Below, one piece after another: positions 11,780-21,679 of a stretch of 64,000 nt of DNA. The notes below the pieces were generated by a model, which saw only the letters and a program-made list of their open reading frames with translations, was not told the DNA's origin and did not search any database. A program made the position numbers and the translations under genes. The first letter of the stretch is position 1, and each line of letters opens with the position of its first letter. Source of the DNA: Otatea glauca (Eukaryota > Streptophyta > Magnoliopsida > Poales > Poaceae); NCBI GenBank assembly GCA_036346275.1, contig CM070727.1, positions 3,401,760-3,465,759 of the forward strand, in the 5' to 3' direction.

Positions 11780-12175
11780 TATATGTGTCTTTGAAAGATG
11801 TATATGTGTATGTATCCTTGACAGATGTGTGTGTATGTATCCTCGAAAGATGTATGTGTATGTATCCTCGAAAGCTGTATGTGTATGTATCCTTGAAAGA
11901 TGTATTTTGGTCAAATTATTCTGGAGCATGCAGATTCAAAAAAAAAGATGTATATGTGTATGTGTCCTTCAAAGATGTATGTGTATATATCCGTGTATGT
12001 GTATGTGTATATTTGTGTTCATGGTCAAATTATTCTGGAGCATGCAGATTCAAAAAAAGATGTATATGTGTATGTGTCCTTCAAAGATGTATTTGTATAA
12101 AGATCAAAAAATATATATATATGTGTACATGTTCTTTAAAGATGGGTATGTGTCTTTCAAATATGTGTATTAATT
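11780..12175 (+). repeat. Minisatellite of TGTATGTGTATGTATCCTTGAAAGA units
   Basis: About ten imperfect copies of a unit containing GATGTATGTGTATGTATCC and TTGAAAGATG are present. A larger unit with AAATTATTCTGGAGCATGCA occurs twice (around 11915 and 12027), so the array grew at two levels. The frames through it stay open only because the unit lacks stops; the resulting YVYVSLKDV-type peptides are not evidence of a gene. Confidence 0.8.
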
Positions 12176-12622
12176 TTATTTATTAGAATTGATAAGTTTG
12201 GGGATTGTTATGTACAATATTATTGAGTACTCCCTCTTGCAATAAATATTAGCCGTATTTTAATTTTAGAATTTGTGGTGAAATTGAAATTGAGAAAGAC
12301 AGGAGAGAAAATGACTTAGGTCGATCTGCTACTGCCTCTAAGTTTAAGCCTTAATGATAATCCATATTAAGGCTTAATAATAATCTATACGAAAACAATC
12401 TCGAATAAGTGCAAAATATCACAGGACTAACTTTAAAACACTCGAAGGGATATATATACTACCATAGTCTAGAAAAGGATCCTAATTAGAACTTGTTTTG
12501 CATCTGAATACGTACGCTCATATGCTTTTACATCTATGTTCATTCGTTATGTCAATCTTCATTTGTATGTGTGTTTCAAAAATGACCTTGTTAATTTGAA
12601 ATTTTCGATAAACTTGCTAGGA

Positions 12623-13152
12623 ATGGCCTCTGACCATGGACAAGTGCCGGAGGGAGTTGGGCCCTCAAATATGGACGAAGGAGGAACGGGTAGCCCGAAC
12701 CATAGCCCAACGTCCTACCTGAACTTGCAGGATCCTGCCATGGACCAACCTGACGTCAGTAACGTAGACGAGGTAAAGTTTAAGTATACTATGGTTCCCA
12801 AAACATTGTAGGCCCAGACGACTCATAAGAAGATCAAATTGCAGGCTCAGACGTCTGATCAATGAAGGCAGCGCGCAAGTCGTGGTCCGAACAAGACGCC
12901 TAAGGGACTTTTTAACATAGTGGAGCTCTCGACCGTCGGGGAACCTGCTCTACCCGAGTCATCGTTGGGGCCGTACAGGACAGCATGCGGGGTTCTTGCT
13001 AGGGATGACGTGCCCATCAGCTACAGATCGTGGATTGGCCGCCGAGGTGACCCATGGGTGGTTCCCAATGACCTGAAGAACTCGTTGTGGGACAAGCTAA
13101 AACAAGTGTTCCAGTTCCCCCAAAGGATCGAGTGTAAGGTCGAGGATGCCGA
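12623..13152 (+). pseudogene. CACTA second gene (PF03004-type transposase), N-terminal part
   Basis: It starts MASDHGQVPEGVGPSN and, after stops near 12810 and 12864, shows RGPNKTPKGLFNIVEL, CGVLARDDVPISYRSWIG and LWDKLKQVFQFPQRIE. These are typical of the plant En/Spm-type transposase family PF03004, thought to act as an accessory DNA-binding protein. The frame is cut at 13152 by a 3.3-kb insertion and resumes at 16493 with ELVAKKRALS. Nearby nonsense codons show the gene had decayed. Confidence 0.8.
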
Positions 13153-13723
13153 CTAGAGAGGGGTGAATAGGCAGCTTTTAAAATTCTCTCGCTCTACTAA
13201 TTTCTACAAAGCAATTCACCCCTAAATATCCTTATGCCAAAACCTTCACAATAAATAATGCTGAAGCGATAAACTAAGGTTTTGACAACAAAGCCTAAAT
13301 CGACTAGGCTCACTATGTGCACTTAACTAATTATGTCTCTAACAAAAATTGCAATCCTAAAACAAGCAATCAATCAATTTAATTCTATGAATATAAATTG
13401 CTTGAATATAAATAACGAATTCAATGCAAGAACAAGAGACATGATACTTTTTACCGTGGTATTCGGAGACTTGCCGGTCTCACCTAATCCACGTTGAGGT
13501 TTGCCCAAACACATTAGACCGGCTCCACGAATTGAGCACCCACCTCGAATCCACTAGTGGTAGCTCCTTTTCCCTCCCGAGTAGGCGAGCTCTAACCTTC
13601 ACAAACTTTGCCGGGGCTTCTCACAACCTCCGTTGAGAGCTCCCGCGCACGACGTCGCTACGCCGTCTAGGTGTCGGCAAACACCAAGAGTAACAAGCCA
13701 AGCCTTCTGCTTGAACTTCACCT

Positions 13724-16019
13724 AGTGCAACACATGCACTTTCGGTGACCTCCTAAGTACAACACATGCACTAGGATCCTCCTCAAGTGCAACACATGCA
13801 CAAGAGGCCCTCAATCCACTTCCTAATTGCAACACATGCAATTAGGACTCACTCTTAGCTTAAGAACTAAATTGGAGTGTGCAACACATGCAACCAACTC
13901 CCAAATGCTCTAGCAACAGCAACCACTACTTCCCTTGCTCCCCAAGGCCTCCTTTTATAGCCTCCAAGCCAAAACTAGCCGTTGGGAACGAATTGGGCAA
14001 AAGTCCAGCAAACTCGGTGCTACCGCCCTACTAGGCCCGGTAGCACCGGCCTCCTCGCCAACGGCTACAAAACTAGCCGTTGCAGGAAATCCGGTAGCAC
14101 CGGCTAACTGGGAGCGGTGCTGCCGCTCGGGCGGTAGCACCGGCCTTCACCTTGGTAGAACCGGACCCAAGCCGAACACAAAAACACCTCCTCTGGATTT
14201 TTCACACCGGCCAGAGGAGCGGTAGCACCGGCCTACCATGGGCGGTAGCACCGGACCGCCAATCCGCTCAAAAACATCCCTCTGGAATTTCCACACCGGC
14301 CAGAGGGGCGGTAGCACCGGACCGACCTGCAGTACATGCTCCCATAAGAGGTACTACTGGCCAGGTGGTGCTACCGACCCTACATGGGCAGTACGACCGA
14401 CCATAAGGAGAAAACACGGTTTTTCACAAAAACTTTTCTCCAAACCATTAAATATTTATTCTTTGAGCTATGTGAGGATCAACACATGATCACAATTTTA
14501 TGAAAAACACATTTGCACATGTTAATCACATACTCCAAAGAATCTCATTAAGCACAACTTATTTGCAAAACACATCTGCCAATAAACCAAGAACTTATGA
14601 GATCAATCCTTTTAGCCATGTGATGATCAACACATGATCAAGTCAATTTGCAAAACACATTTGCAAACCCTATTCACATGCTCTAGGATCGAAACCCATA
14701 ATCTCAAGTTCATTTGCAAAACACATTTGCAAATAACAACTCCAACTTATTTGAAAAACACATTCGCAAATAAACCACGAACCTATAAGATCAATCCTCT
14801 TAGCCATGTAAGGATCAACACATGATCCCGACACTTTGTAAAACACATTTGCAAATGCCAACACATGCTCTAGGATCGAACCTCATAACTTCCAGCTTAT
14901 TTGCAAAACATATTTGCAAATAACAAGTCAACACTTTGCAAAAACACATTTTGCAACCAAAGCAAGCTTAGCCTTGTGATGATCAACACATGATCCAATC
15001 ACAAGCCAAAACACCACAGCATGAGCTCTCTATTTGCAACACATGCAAATCTCTAGCACCATGCAAACAGCTAATCAAACTCAAGTGCATGAGCTCTCTA
15101 TTTACAACACATGCAAATCTCTAACTCCATGCAACCACTTTAAACCAAATTGCTTGAGCTTTCTCCTTTTGCAATACATGCAAAACTTAGCTCCAAGCAA
15201 TAACCACATAAACAATATTGCATAAGCTATTTCCCATTTTGCAATACATGCAAATCCATAGCTTCATGCAAAAACCAAACCAAATAAGATTCAATTAAGA
15301 AGCAAGCATGAGCTCCCTTATTTGCAACACATGCAAATACTTAGCTCATGCAAAATCCAACGCACGAGCTTCACCCATTGGCAACACATGCCAAATGGTT
15401 AGCTTCATGCAAACATCAAACAAGAGAGTGAGCTAGAGTGAACCAGATTGAGTTCATCAACACATGATGAAGCTCAAGCTAAAAGACTCAACCCCTCTTA
15501 ATAGTACGGCAACCTAACTAACAACCCGGTCTTTCAACCAAACACCGAGACCGGTAAAAGACTAGGAACACATCCTTAGCCCTAGCTAGTTATACCTTTG
15601 CCTCTAGCGATCCACTTAGAGCTTTTATGATTTCCAATCATCTTCTCTCCAGGATCACCTCTTCTTCTTCTTGGTCATCAACACATGATGAACCTTCTAG
15701 CTCTTCTCTTTACTTCGGGATCACCTCTTGGAGCTCATCAACACATGATGACTTCTTCTTCTTCCCGAATCTTCATTATCTTGGACTCAACCTACTTCAC
15801 AACTCGTAGAAAATTGTTAGTCCGACAAATACGGTTGTCTCAATCATCACCGCACTCCATTAACACATAATGGATGCCTCCAAGATCGATTCTGCACAAC
15901 CCAAATCAATTTGAATGATTAATTGTTGTCTTGAGTACTTTGATGCAACTAATGCTTCATTATACTCAAGAACTTTTCGCTTGTCTTTAATCAACAAGGA
16001 ACACCATCAACACATGATG
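13724..16019. repeat. Array of about 26 hairpins with constant loop AACACAT and covarying stems
   Basis: The 7-base loop AACACAT (variants AATACAT at 15173 and 15243, AACATAT at 14907) recurs with flanking arms that pair. Loop starts and arms: 13729 AGTGC/GCACT; 13831 TCCTAATTGC/GCAATTAGGA; 14654 TTTGCAA/TTGCAAA; 14720 ATTTGCAA/TTGCAAAT; 14817 GGATC/GATCC; 14907 TTATTTGCAA/TTGCAAATAA; 14985 GATC/GATC with outer CTTGTGAT/ATCACAAG; 15038 ATTTGC/GCAAAT; 15326 TATTTGC/GCAAATA with outer CATGAGCT/AGCTCATG; 15383 CCATTGGC/GCCAAATGG; 15459 TTCATC/GATGAA with outer TTGAG/CTCAA; 15740 TCATC/GATGA; 15862 TCCATT/AATGGA. Others, some with a mismatch, sit at 13761, 13791, 13883, 14481, 14569, 14629, 14757, 14842, 14943, 15106, 15173, 15243, 15680 and 16009. 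Stem sequences differ but complementarity is kept. Confidence 0.9.
14010..14400. repeat. GGTAGCACCGG minisatellite
   Basis: About ten occurrences of GGTAGCACCGG or its complement are spread through this GC-rich stretch, with longer shared flanks such as CACACCGGCCAGAGG. One pair near 14018-14050 forms an 11-bp stem, CGGTGCTACCG with CGGTAGCACCG. No coding meaning is apparent. Confidence 0.8.
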
Positions 16020-16492
16020 AAATATCCTTTTATTGATTGAAAGACAATCGAACTCAATTTAAATTTCATTTAAATTGATATGAGTATATATATAACTACA
16101 CAAGTTTCATATACTCAAATGATTGTTTCAAAGTCTTGATCCTTTATATGTTATTTAGCAATAAGACATGGATCAATACTATTTAAACAACAAGTTAAAT
16201 TATAAACTCCCCCTAGATGTGTGCATTCATTTAGTATATGAATTAAGAACATAATGCACATATTTGGACTAAAGCAATGGAAGAGTTCATACTTTAACTT
16301 GAATCCTAAGTATGCATTAAGTCAATAGAGTGAATACAAGTGCGTACCTTAGGTTTTCCATTTTCCATCCGAATATGAGACTAATAAGAATATGGCTCAA
16401 TTAAACATGTTAGTCTCATAATGATTAGATTTGTCATTAAACATTAATATTAAACCAATCACTAAAACTAATGAAGCTTGAACTTACACCGA

Positions 16493-18366
16493 GCTGGTTG
16501 CAAAGAAACGTGCACTATCCATCATGTGCACAGCGTGGAAAAATTGGAAGACGGAACTAAATAAGAACTATGTGAAGAAGAATGAAACGCCGAATTTTGA
16601 CACATACCCAAAGTTAAGAGAGTTTTGGGAGGACTTTGTGGCGTACAAAAGTTCTGAAGAAGCGCAGATAGTAAGTCAAAGGAACAAGGCAAACGCGGAT
16701 AAGAATATTCACCCTCACACACCAGGAACAGGAGGGTACGTGAAGAAAATACCAGTATGGGATCGGACCGAAGAAGAATTAACCCACAAGGGTGTCATTC
16801 CTGCGACGGCCGCCTTGAGCGAACGATCGAAGCACTGGTTGCTTGGGAGGGGTGCTTCTATCTCGGATGATGGCAGCTTAAGCTTCACAAGCGATAGAGA
16901 GCAGGAAGTGTCGCGCAGAATCACGGATGCTCACATGCAGTCTTCCCAAGAATCTTTCAGGCCACGAAGGGAGAATGACGAACTAACCGTAGCCCTGGGT
17001 AGCAAGGAGCATCCAGGTCGCATCCAAGGAGTTGGTTTGGTGCCGTGGAAAGAAGCTTTCCCAGCAGACGCATGGTTGTACAAGCGTCCAAAGAGATTAA
17101 GAGAAGATCAACTGGATCGTCAAATAAAAGATGTTGTGGCGAGAGCGTTAGAGGAACAGAGAGCGGAACTAGATAAGGTTGTGGAGCAAGCAGTACAGAA
17201 AGCTCTCAGCTCACGACCGCCACCCGGTGAAAGCCCAGAGCTCATCAGTCCTAGTGCTCGTAAGAGCAGCTGTGCGTCCACAGGGATTCCCGAAGAGCAT
17301 GGACTCCATTTTCCTGTGGATGACATCAAAGAACCGACACCGTGCAAGCTACATTTGTCCGCACATGGCATTACCATCAAGGTGGCTGAGGGCAGGGCTT
17401 GGCCATGCCAGGAGTCGCAGGTTTTGCACTGTCGCCCGAAACCGCAGGGATTTGCCAGGGTCGAAGTGGACAGTGTAGTCCGCTAATACCGTAAAATAGA
17501 AGTAGAGATCCCTAGCGAGGACGGAAACAAAAAACTAGGAGAAAACGTGCATAGCTTCCTCGCGTGGCACAAGAGTTTGATTAAGTTTGGCTCCGACGAT
17601 GAGGACGACGAAGATGATGATCAACCGCACTCTGCACACAGAGACCTCCCGCCCTAGTCGCCACCACAGAGACAAAGTCCAACTCCTCCGCCGGCACCAA
17701 CCAGAAAAAGTCCGACTTCTTCGCCCAAATCTGAGAAGAATCGAAAACCAGCACCATCTCGGAAGTCAGCACCGTCCTCGAAGAAATCTCAATAATCTGT
17801 GAAGCAAGGACAATCCCAGTAGAAATTACCAGCTGACATGACTGAAGAAGAACGGAAAAAGCATGTAAGCGCCAACGTAACATCTCACTCTAAAAAGGTG
17901 CCACCACCTGAGAAGACTAAAGTTGATGCTAACGCGCAAAAGTTTTTCTCGAGTATAGCAAAAGTGCAAAAGACAGGACAGGCTTCTGACCCTTGCAAAA
18001 TGTCGGACTATAAGCGTACATCCAGAAAGCAATACTTGAAGGCGGCTAGTGCCGATGCGTTGAGATTGCATGCTCAGGCAGATTCTGCTCAACGAGATGC
18101 TCAGGAGCAAGGTCTAAGGTGAAAGTTCTTTATGGGGAAACCGCTGGTTGAACCAGCTCATTTTGACCACCTGACAACACAACTGCGGCGCGTCCATCAG
18201 TGATACATGCAGCAATCCAACGAAGGTATGGAGTTGTTCGCAGTCCGATACACGGAGCAAGATTTTCACAATGGAGATAACATCTTCTGGGTGAATTTTG
18301 AGGAGGTGTACATGTTGTACCAGCAAGATGCCCTGGACGTGAAAATACTTCGATTGTGGACTTTGT
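16493..18366 (+). pseudogene. CACTA second gene, central part
   Basis: This continues the PF03004-type region with WKNWKTELNKNYVKK, FWEDFVAYKSSEEA and GTGGYVKKIPVW, then a charged helical stretch near IKDVVARALEEQRAELDK. The open frame stops at TAA 17484-17486. Beyond it the same frame stays recognisable (KLGENVHSFLAWHKSLIKFG, an acidic run, a Pro/Ser/Lys-rich linker) but is cut by several further stops up to 18205. It ends in QQDALDVKILRLWTL at a GTAAGT donor. Many stops could be CAG-to-TAG, CAA-to-TAA or CGA-to-TGA changes. Confidence 0.8.
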
Positions 18367-18435
18367 AAGTCTCTACATATATTATTGTGCATTCTTGTAT
18401 TGTTTAATTACATGTCTGACTTCTTTCTTATGTAG

Positions 18436-19272
18436 AATGGAGATACAGACATGTAGAAGAAATGGCAATGACAATCTAGGATTCCTAGATCCGGGGCTTG
18501 TCAATGAGAAGTTTGTGAGGGACAATCCACGGTACAATGAAGACTATTTATTTAATATTTTTTTGAAGCTTCAATACAAAACCTCCATACTTTTACCCTA
18601 AATCTTTAAGTATGTATTTCCCTACTTCTAATATCGTTTTACTATTTTTACGTAACATGTACGATGTTGGAGCAATTGACTACATTGACATATATGTGCA
18701 GGTTTCACTGGATCCTCCTCGTCATCCAGTTAGATGCTAGCAGGATTTTTGTCTTGGACTCTAGGAGAAAACCAACTAATCTATATCAAGACTTTTGGGA
18801 CATCTTTGAATGTAAACTCTATCGCTATGCTATTGCTCTAGCAATATTCCATTCTACTTCATTTAAGTTTACTTAATATTTAAAATCATTCACAGGGCAT
18901 TTGCACGATACTGCAAGAAAAGTGTTCGCCATCGTCCCTACAGGAAACATTTTGAAATAGTAACCGACTTTCCATGTATAAGGTAGGACCCGGGAAACAA
19001 TTTATGTGCATACTATGTATGTACAAATTTACATTCAATTGTCACGGAGACTGTGGGCTATAACGAAGCCATGGAACATAATTACACATTGATGCCTATT
19101 TTTTCCATTTAACATATATCTTCATTAATTAACTTTCTCTTTTCTTCAATAACAGCGCTCCAAACTGAGAACCAAAAAGTTATTACTGACAGAAATTATA
19201 GCAATTCAAGAACAGCTCGCCGGATTCATTCATGATGTTGTTATCAATCCAAACGGCGAGTTCCACGCGTAG
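18436..19272 (+). pseudogene. Ulp1-like (C48) protease part of the CACTA second gene
   Basis: Several exons are visible: MEIQTCRRNGNDNLGFLDPG; then FHWILLVIQLDASRIFVLDS after a GCAG acceptor near 18701; then HRPYRKHFEIVTDFPCIR, a TAG at 18984-18986, and DPGNNLCAYYVC; finally IQEQLAGFIHDVVINPNGEF with a stop at 19270-19272. The His (FHW), Asp (LDS) and Cys (LCAYY) of a SUMO-protease-like active site are present. The in-frame TAG falls where the family has its catalytic Gln. Many grass CACTA elements carry such a domain; its role in transposition is unclear. Confidence 0.8.
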
Positions 19273-19530
19273 CCTCATCGCCCTCATTCCTTCAATCTAC
19301 ACCCGTGATATGCCTACTTCGACTCCTACTGTAGCCGGTGCAAAATCAAAGTGAATGAGATGAGATGTAGTCGAACTACATTTGTAAACAAATCATTGTA
19401 AAAAAAATATTGTGATGCTTAATTTAATATATTTGAATTATGATTTTAACAATGCTTTGTATATACATGGATATATTTGAATTATGATTTGAACGATGCT
19501 TTATATACTATATATGGACACTGTATAAAC

Positions 19531-19532
<2 letters not shown>

Positions 19533-19571
<39 letters not shown>
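19533..19571. repeat. AT dinucleotide microsatellite
   Basis: An uninterrupted TA/AT run lies between the second gene and the 3' subterminal repeats of the CACTA element. Confidence 0.9.
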
Positions 19572-19572
<1 letters not shown>

Positions 19573-19611
19573 CACAAAAAATATACAATAAAAATATTTG
19601 GTTCACGGCTT

Positions 19612-19884
19612 GTCACTGTCGGTTCTTGGAGAAAACCGGCAGTGATATGTACATATCACTGTCGGATTATGGTATAACCCGACAGTGATAGTTCGATATC
19701 ACTGCCGGTTTTATGTATAACCGGCAGTGATAATTATCATCACGCGTTCAAAATTTTGGTTTACCCGCAATCATAGTTCAAAATCACTGCCGGTTGTAGG
19801 TAGAATCGGCAGTGATAATCCCCGAGTATCACTGCCGACACCAATGACCGGTAGTGATGGCATTTTGGAACCGGTAGTGATGTG
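19612..19884. repeat. CACTA 3' subterminal repeats
   Basis: About eleven copies of the TATCACTGCCGGTT / AACCGGCAGTGATA family occur in both orientations directly before the 3' terminal repeat. Confidence 0.85.
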
Positions 19885-19900
19885 CTGTTTTGTAGTAGTG
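19885..19900 (-). repeat. CACTA 3' terminal inverted repeat
   Basis: CTGTTTTGTAGTAGTG is the exact complement of the 5' end at 4910-4925. It is followed by the AAG target duplication. Confidence 0.95.
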
Positions 19901-20287
19901 AAGGTCTCCGAGAGCTGCGACGTCTACAGCTTCGGCGTGCTGCTCCTAGAGCTCATCAGCGCGCGCCGCCCACACGAGAATCTGCCCGGGGGCGTCAAGC
20001 GCGAGATCGTGCAGTGGGCGACGCCGCTCGTGGATCGCCGCAAGTGAGAACGCCTTGCGGACCCCAGGCTCGCGGTCGAGGTGGCCATGCTGTGCACGCA
20101 GAGCAACTCCGAGAGCCGGCCTACCGTGGCCGAGGTCGTCGAGATGCTCAGGTTCGTCGACAAGCGGCAGACAAAGGAGATCGTGCCGGTGGTAGCCGCC
20201 TGCAGCGAGGAGATCACGACGATCGATCAGGACGACGTCACCGGCAGCAGTGAGCCGCTGGACAGGCGGAGCTGGAAGTTGAGGTGA
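19901..20287 (+). pseudogene. PTI1-like kinase pseudogene, 3' part
   Basis: This continues the kinase interrupted at 4909: VSESCDVYSFGVLLLELISA (subdomain IX), then PGGVKREIVQWATPLVDRRK, a TGA at 20044-20046, ERLADPRLA, and VEVAMLCTQSNSESRPTVAE (subdomain XI with its Arg). It ends at TGA 20285-20287. About a dozen residues usual between DPRL and the VEVAML helix are missing. With the lesions in the 5' part, this is a dead gene, not a working kinase split by a recent insertion alone. Confidence 0.88.
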
Positions 20288-20339
20288 TCCTAGCTCCACG
20301 GATGCATGGGCAGATCGATTGCAAAGCATATTATCGCGT

Positions 20340-20897
20340 GTAATTAAGATGCAAATATATATATATATATATATATTATAAATAGTCCGTGATATTCAAG
20401 GCACCTCCTTCGTTTTAAGAGAAAAAAAATTCCACAATAATCCTAAACCTATATATCTATAAATAATCGGTGATATTCAAGGCACCTTATTCGTTTTAAG
20501 AGCAAGAAAATCCTATAATAATCTTAAATTATAGAAATTCTCATATTAATCGGAAGAAAAAGAGAAAGATCTCCACCACTTATTTTGGTGGGCCAGATTA
20601 TAACGGTATAGATTAATCATATATAACAAATATAATTGCATTTCAATCATTGAAAGGATCTCCACCACTTATTTTGGTAGGGCTAGATTATAACGGTGCA
20701 AATTAATTATATATAAATAGAGTTATATAACAAATATATATATATAAAAACAATCGATGATATTTAAGGCACCCTTTCGTTTTAAGAGCAAGAAAATCCT
20801 ACAATAATCCTAAATTCTAGAAAATATATAAAAATAATCGATGATATTTAAGGCACCTCCTTCATTTTAGGAACAAGAAAATCCCATAAAGTTATAT

Positions 20898-20942
<45 letters not shown>

Positions 20943-21394
20943 AATGAGTGATATTTAAGGCACCTCCTTTGTTTTAAGAGTAAGAAAATTCCACAATAAT
21001 CCTAAATTCTAGAAAATATATAAAAATAGTTGTTGATATTTAAGGCACCTCCTTCGTTTTAATAGCACAAAAATCCCATAATAATCCTAAATTCTAGAAA
21101 TTCTCACATTAATCGGAAGAAAACGAGAAAGATCTCCACCACTTATTTTGGTGGACAGATTATAACGGTACAGATTAATAATCACATATAACAAATATAA
21201 TTGTATTTCAATTATTGAAAGGATCTCCACCATTTATTTTGGTGGGGCCAGATTATAACAGTGCAGATTAATTATATATAAATAGAGTTATATAACAAAT
21301 ACAATTATATTTCAATAATTGGAAGTAGAGTTGTATATCAAAGACAATTATATCATAATATCTAGACGCATAGTTGTGCAGATAAGTCTGCTAG
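20340..21394. repeat. Helitron-like repeat block, first copy
   Basis: Several tandem, partly overlapping copies of a segment are present, containing GGTGATATTTAAGGCACC, CTTCGTTTTAAGAGCAAGAA, CACCACTTATTTTGGTGG and CAGATTATAACGGTACAGAT. It ends near TGTGCAGATAAGTCTGCTAG before a T, similar to the CTAG-T end of plant Helitrons. A second block with the same units ends at 24676. TA microsatellites lie at 20351-20376 and 20901-20938. Confidence 0.55.
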
Positions 21395-21679
21395 TTATAT
21401 ATTAAAAGCTTATGAGAGTTGCTAAGAAAAAAGAAAAATAAGCTAAAAATTCTTATAAAAAATCAAAACATCTAACTTTTAATTTGGTGTACCCTAGTTA
21501 CAAGACCATCGGATCGGATCTTACTGTCGGACATGTCCGTTTGCAATGTCACGGATCCTAGATGGCTAGATGAGCTTGCGTGTATCTTATGTTGATAATT
21601 AAGTTGCATGCGTGCGGAGGTAACAATTGTCCTTACTTTTACGCAGCTAAGGAATGAATTCAAACGTGTGTGCCGGGTG

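Larger units (their letters stand above)
13153..16488. mobile_element. Unclassified 3.3-kb insertion with 4-bp CCGA duplication
   Basis: The host reading frame is restored (VEDA to ELVAKK) if 13153-16488 plus one CCGA (13149-13152 or 16489-16492) is removed. The element starts CTAGAGAGGGGTGAATAGGC and ends GAAGCTTGAACTTACA. I see no terminal repeats, no LTRs and no coding sequence, so I cannot place it in a known class. On the minus strand its ends read GTAAGTTC at one side and CACCCCTCTCTAG at the other, a good 5' and 3' splice-site pair. It contains a GGTAGCACCGG minisatellite and an array of covarying hairpins. Confidence 0.75.
4910..19900 (+). mobile_element. CACTA (En/Spm) DNA transposon, 14,991 bp, nested and degenerate
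   Basis: The ends are exact inverted copies, CACTACTACAAAACAG at 4910-4925 and its complement at 19885-19900. They are flanked on both sides by AAG (4907-4909 and 19901-19903), the 3-bp target duplication typical of CACTA elements. Joining the flanks restores the kinase reading through YAMWGK to VSESCDVYSF. Inside are subterminal repeats of the TATCACTGCCGGTT type at both ends, a TNP2-like transposase, and a second gene with a PF03004-type transposase region and a C48 (Ulp1-like) protease region. Both genes contain stops or frameshifts, so the copy is not autonomous as read, although its ends appear intact. Confidence 0.95.

Noticed and set aside
11559..12186. 204- and 133-codon frames
   Set aside because: They run through a TGTATG-type minisatellite and appear in more than one phase; the peptides are simple repeats.
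12773..12811. A GT-AG intron in the CACTA second gene
   Set aside because: It would be only 39 bases long, below the usual plant minimum; a nonsense codon is the simpler reading.
13724..16019. Regularly recurring short motif resembling a CRISPR array
   Set aside because: The constant part is only 7 bases, spacing is irregular, the flanks are complementary arms and not unique spacers, and the genome is a plant.
13153..16488. The insertion as a Helitron (minus strand ends in CTAG before T)
   Set aside because: It has a 4-bp duplication, no 5' TC end after A, and no insertion between A and T at the other border.
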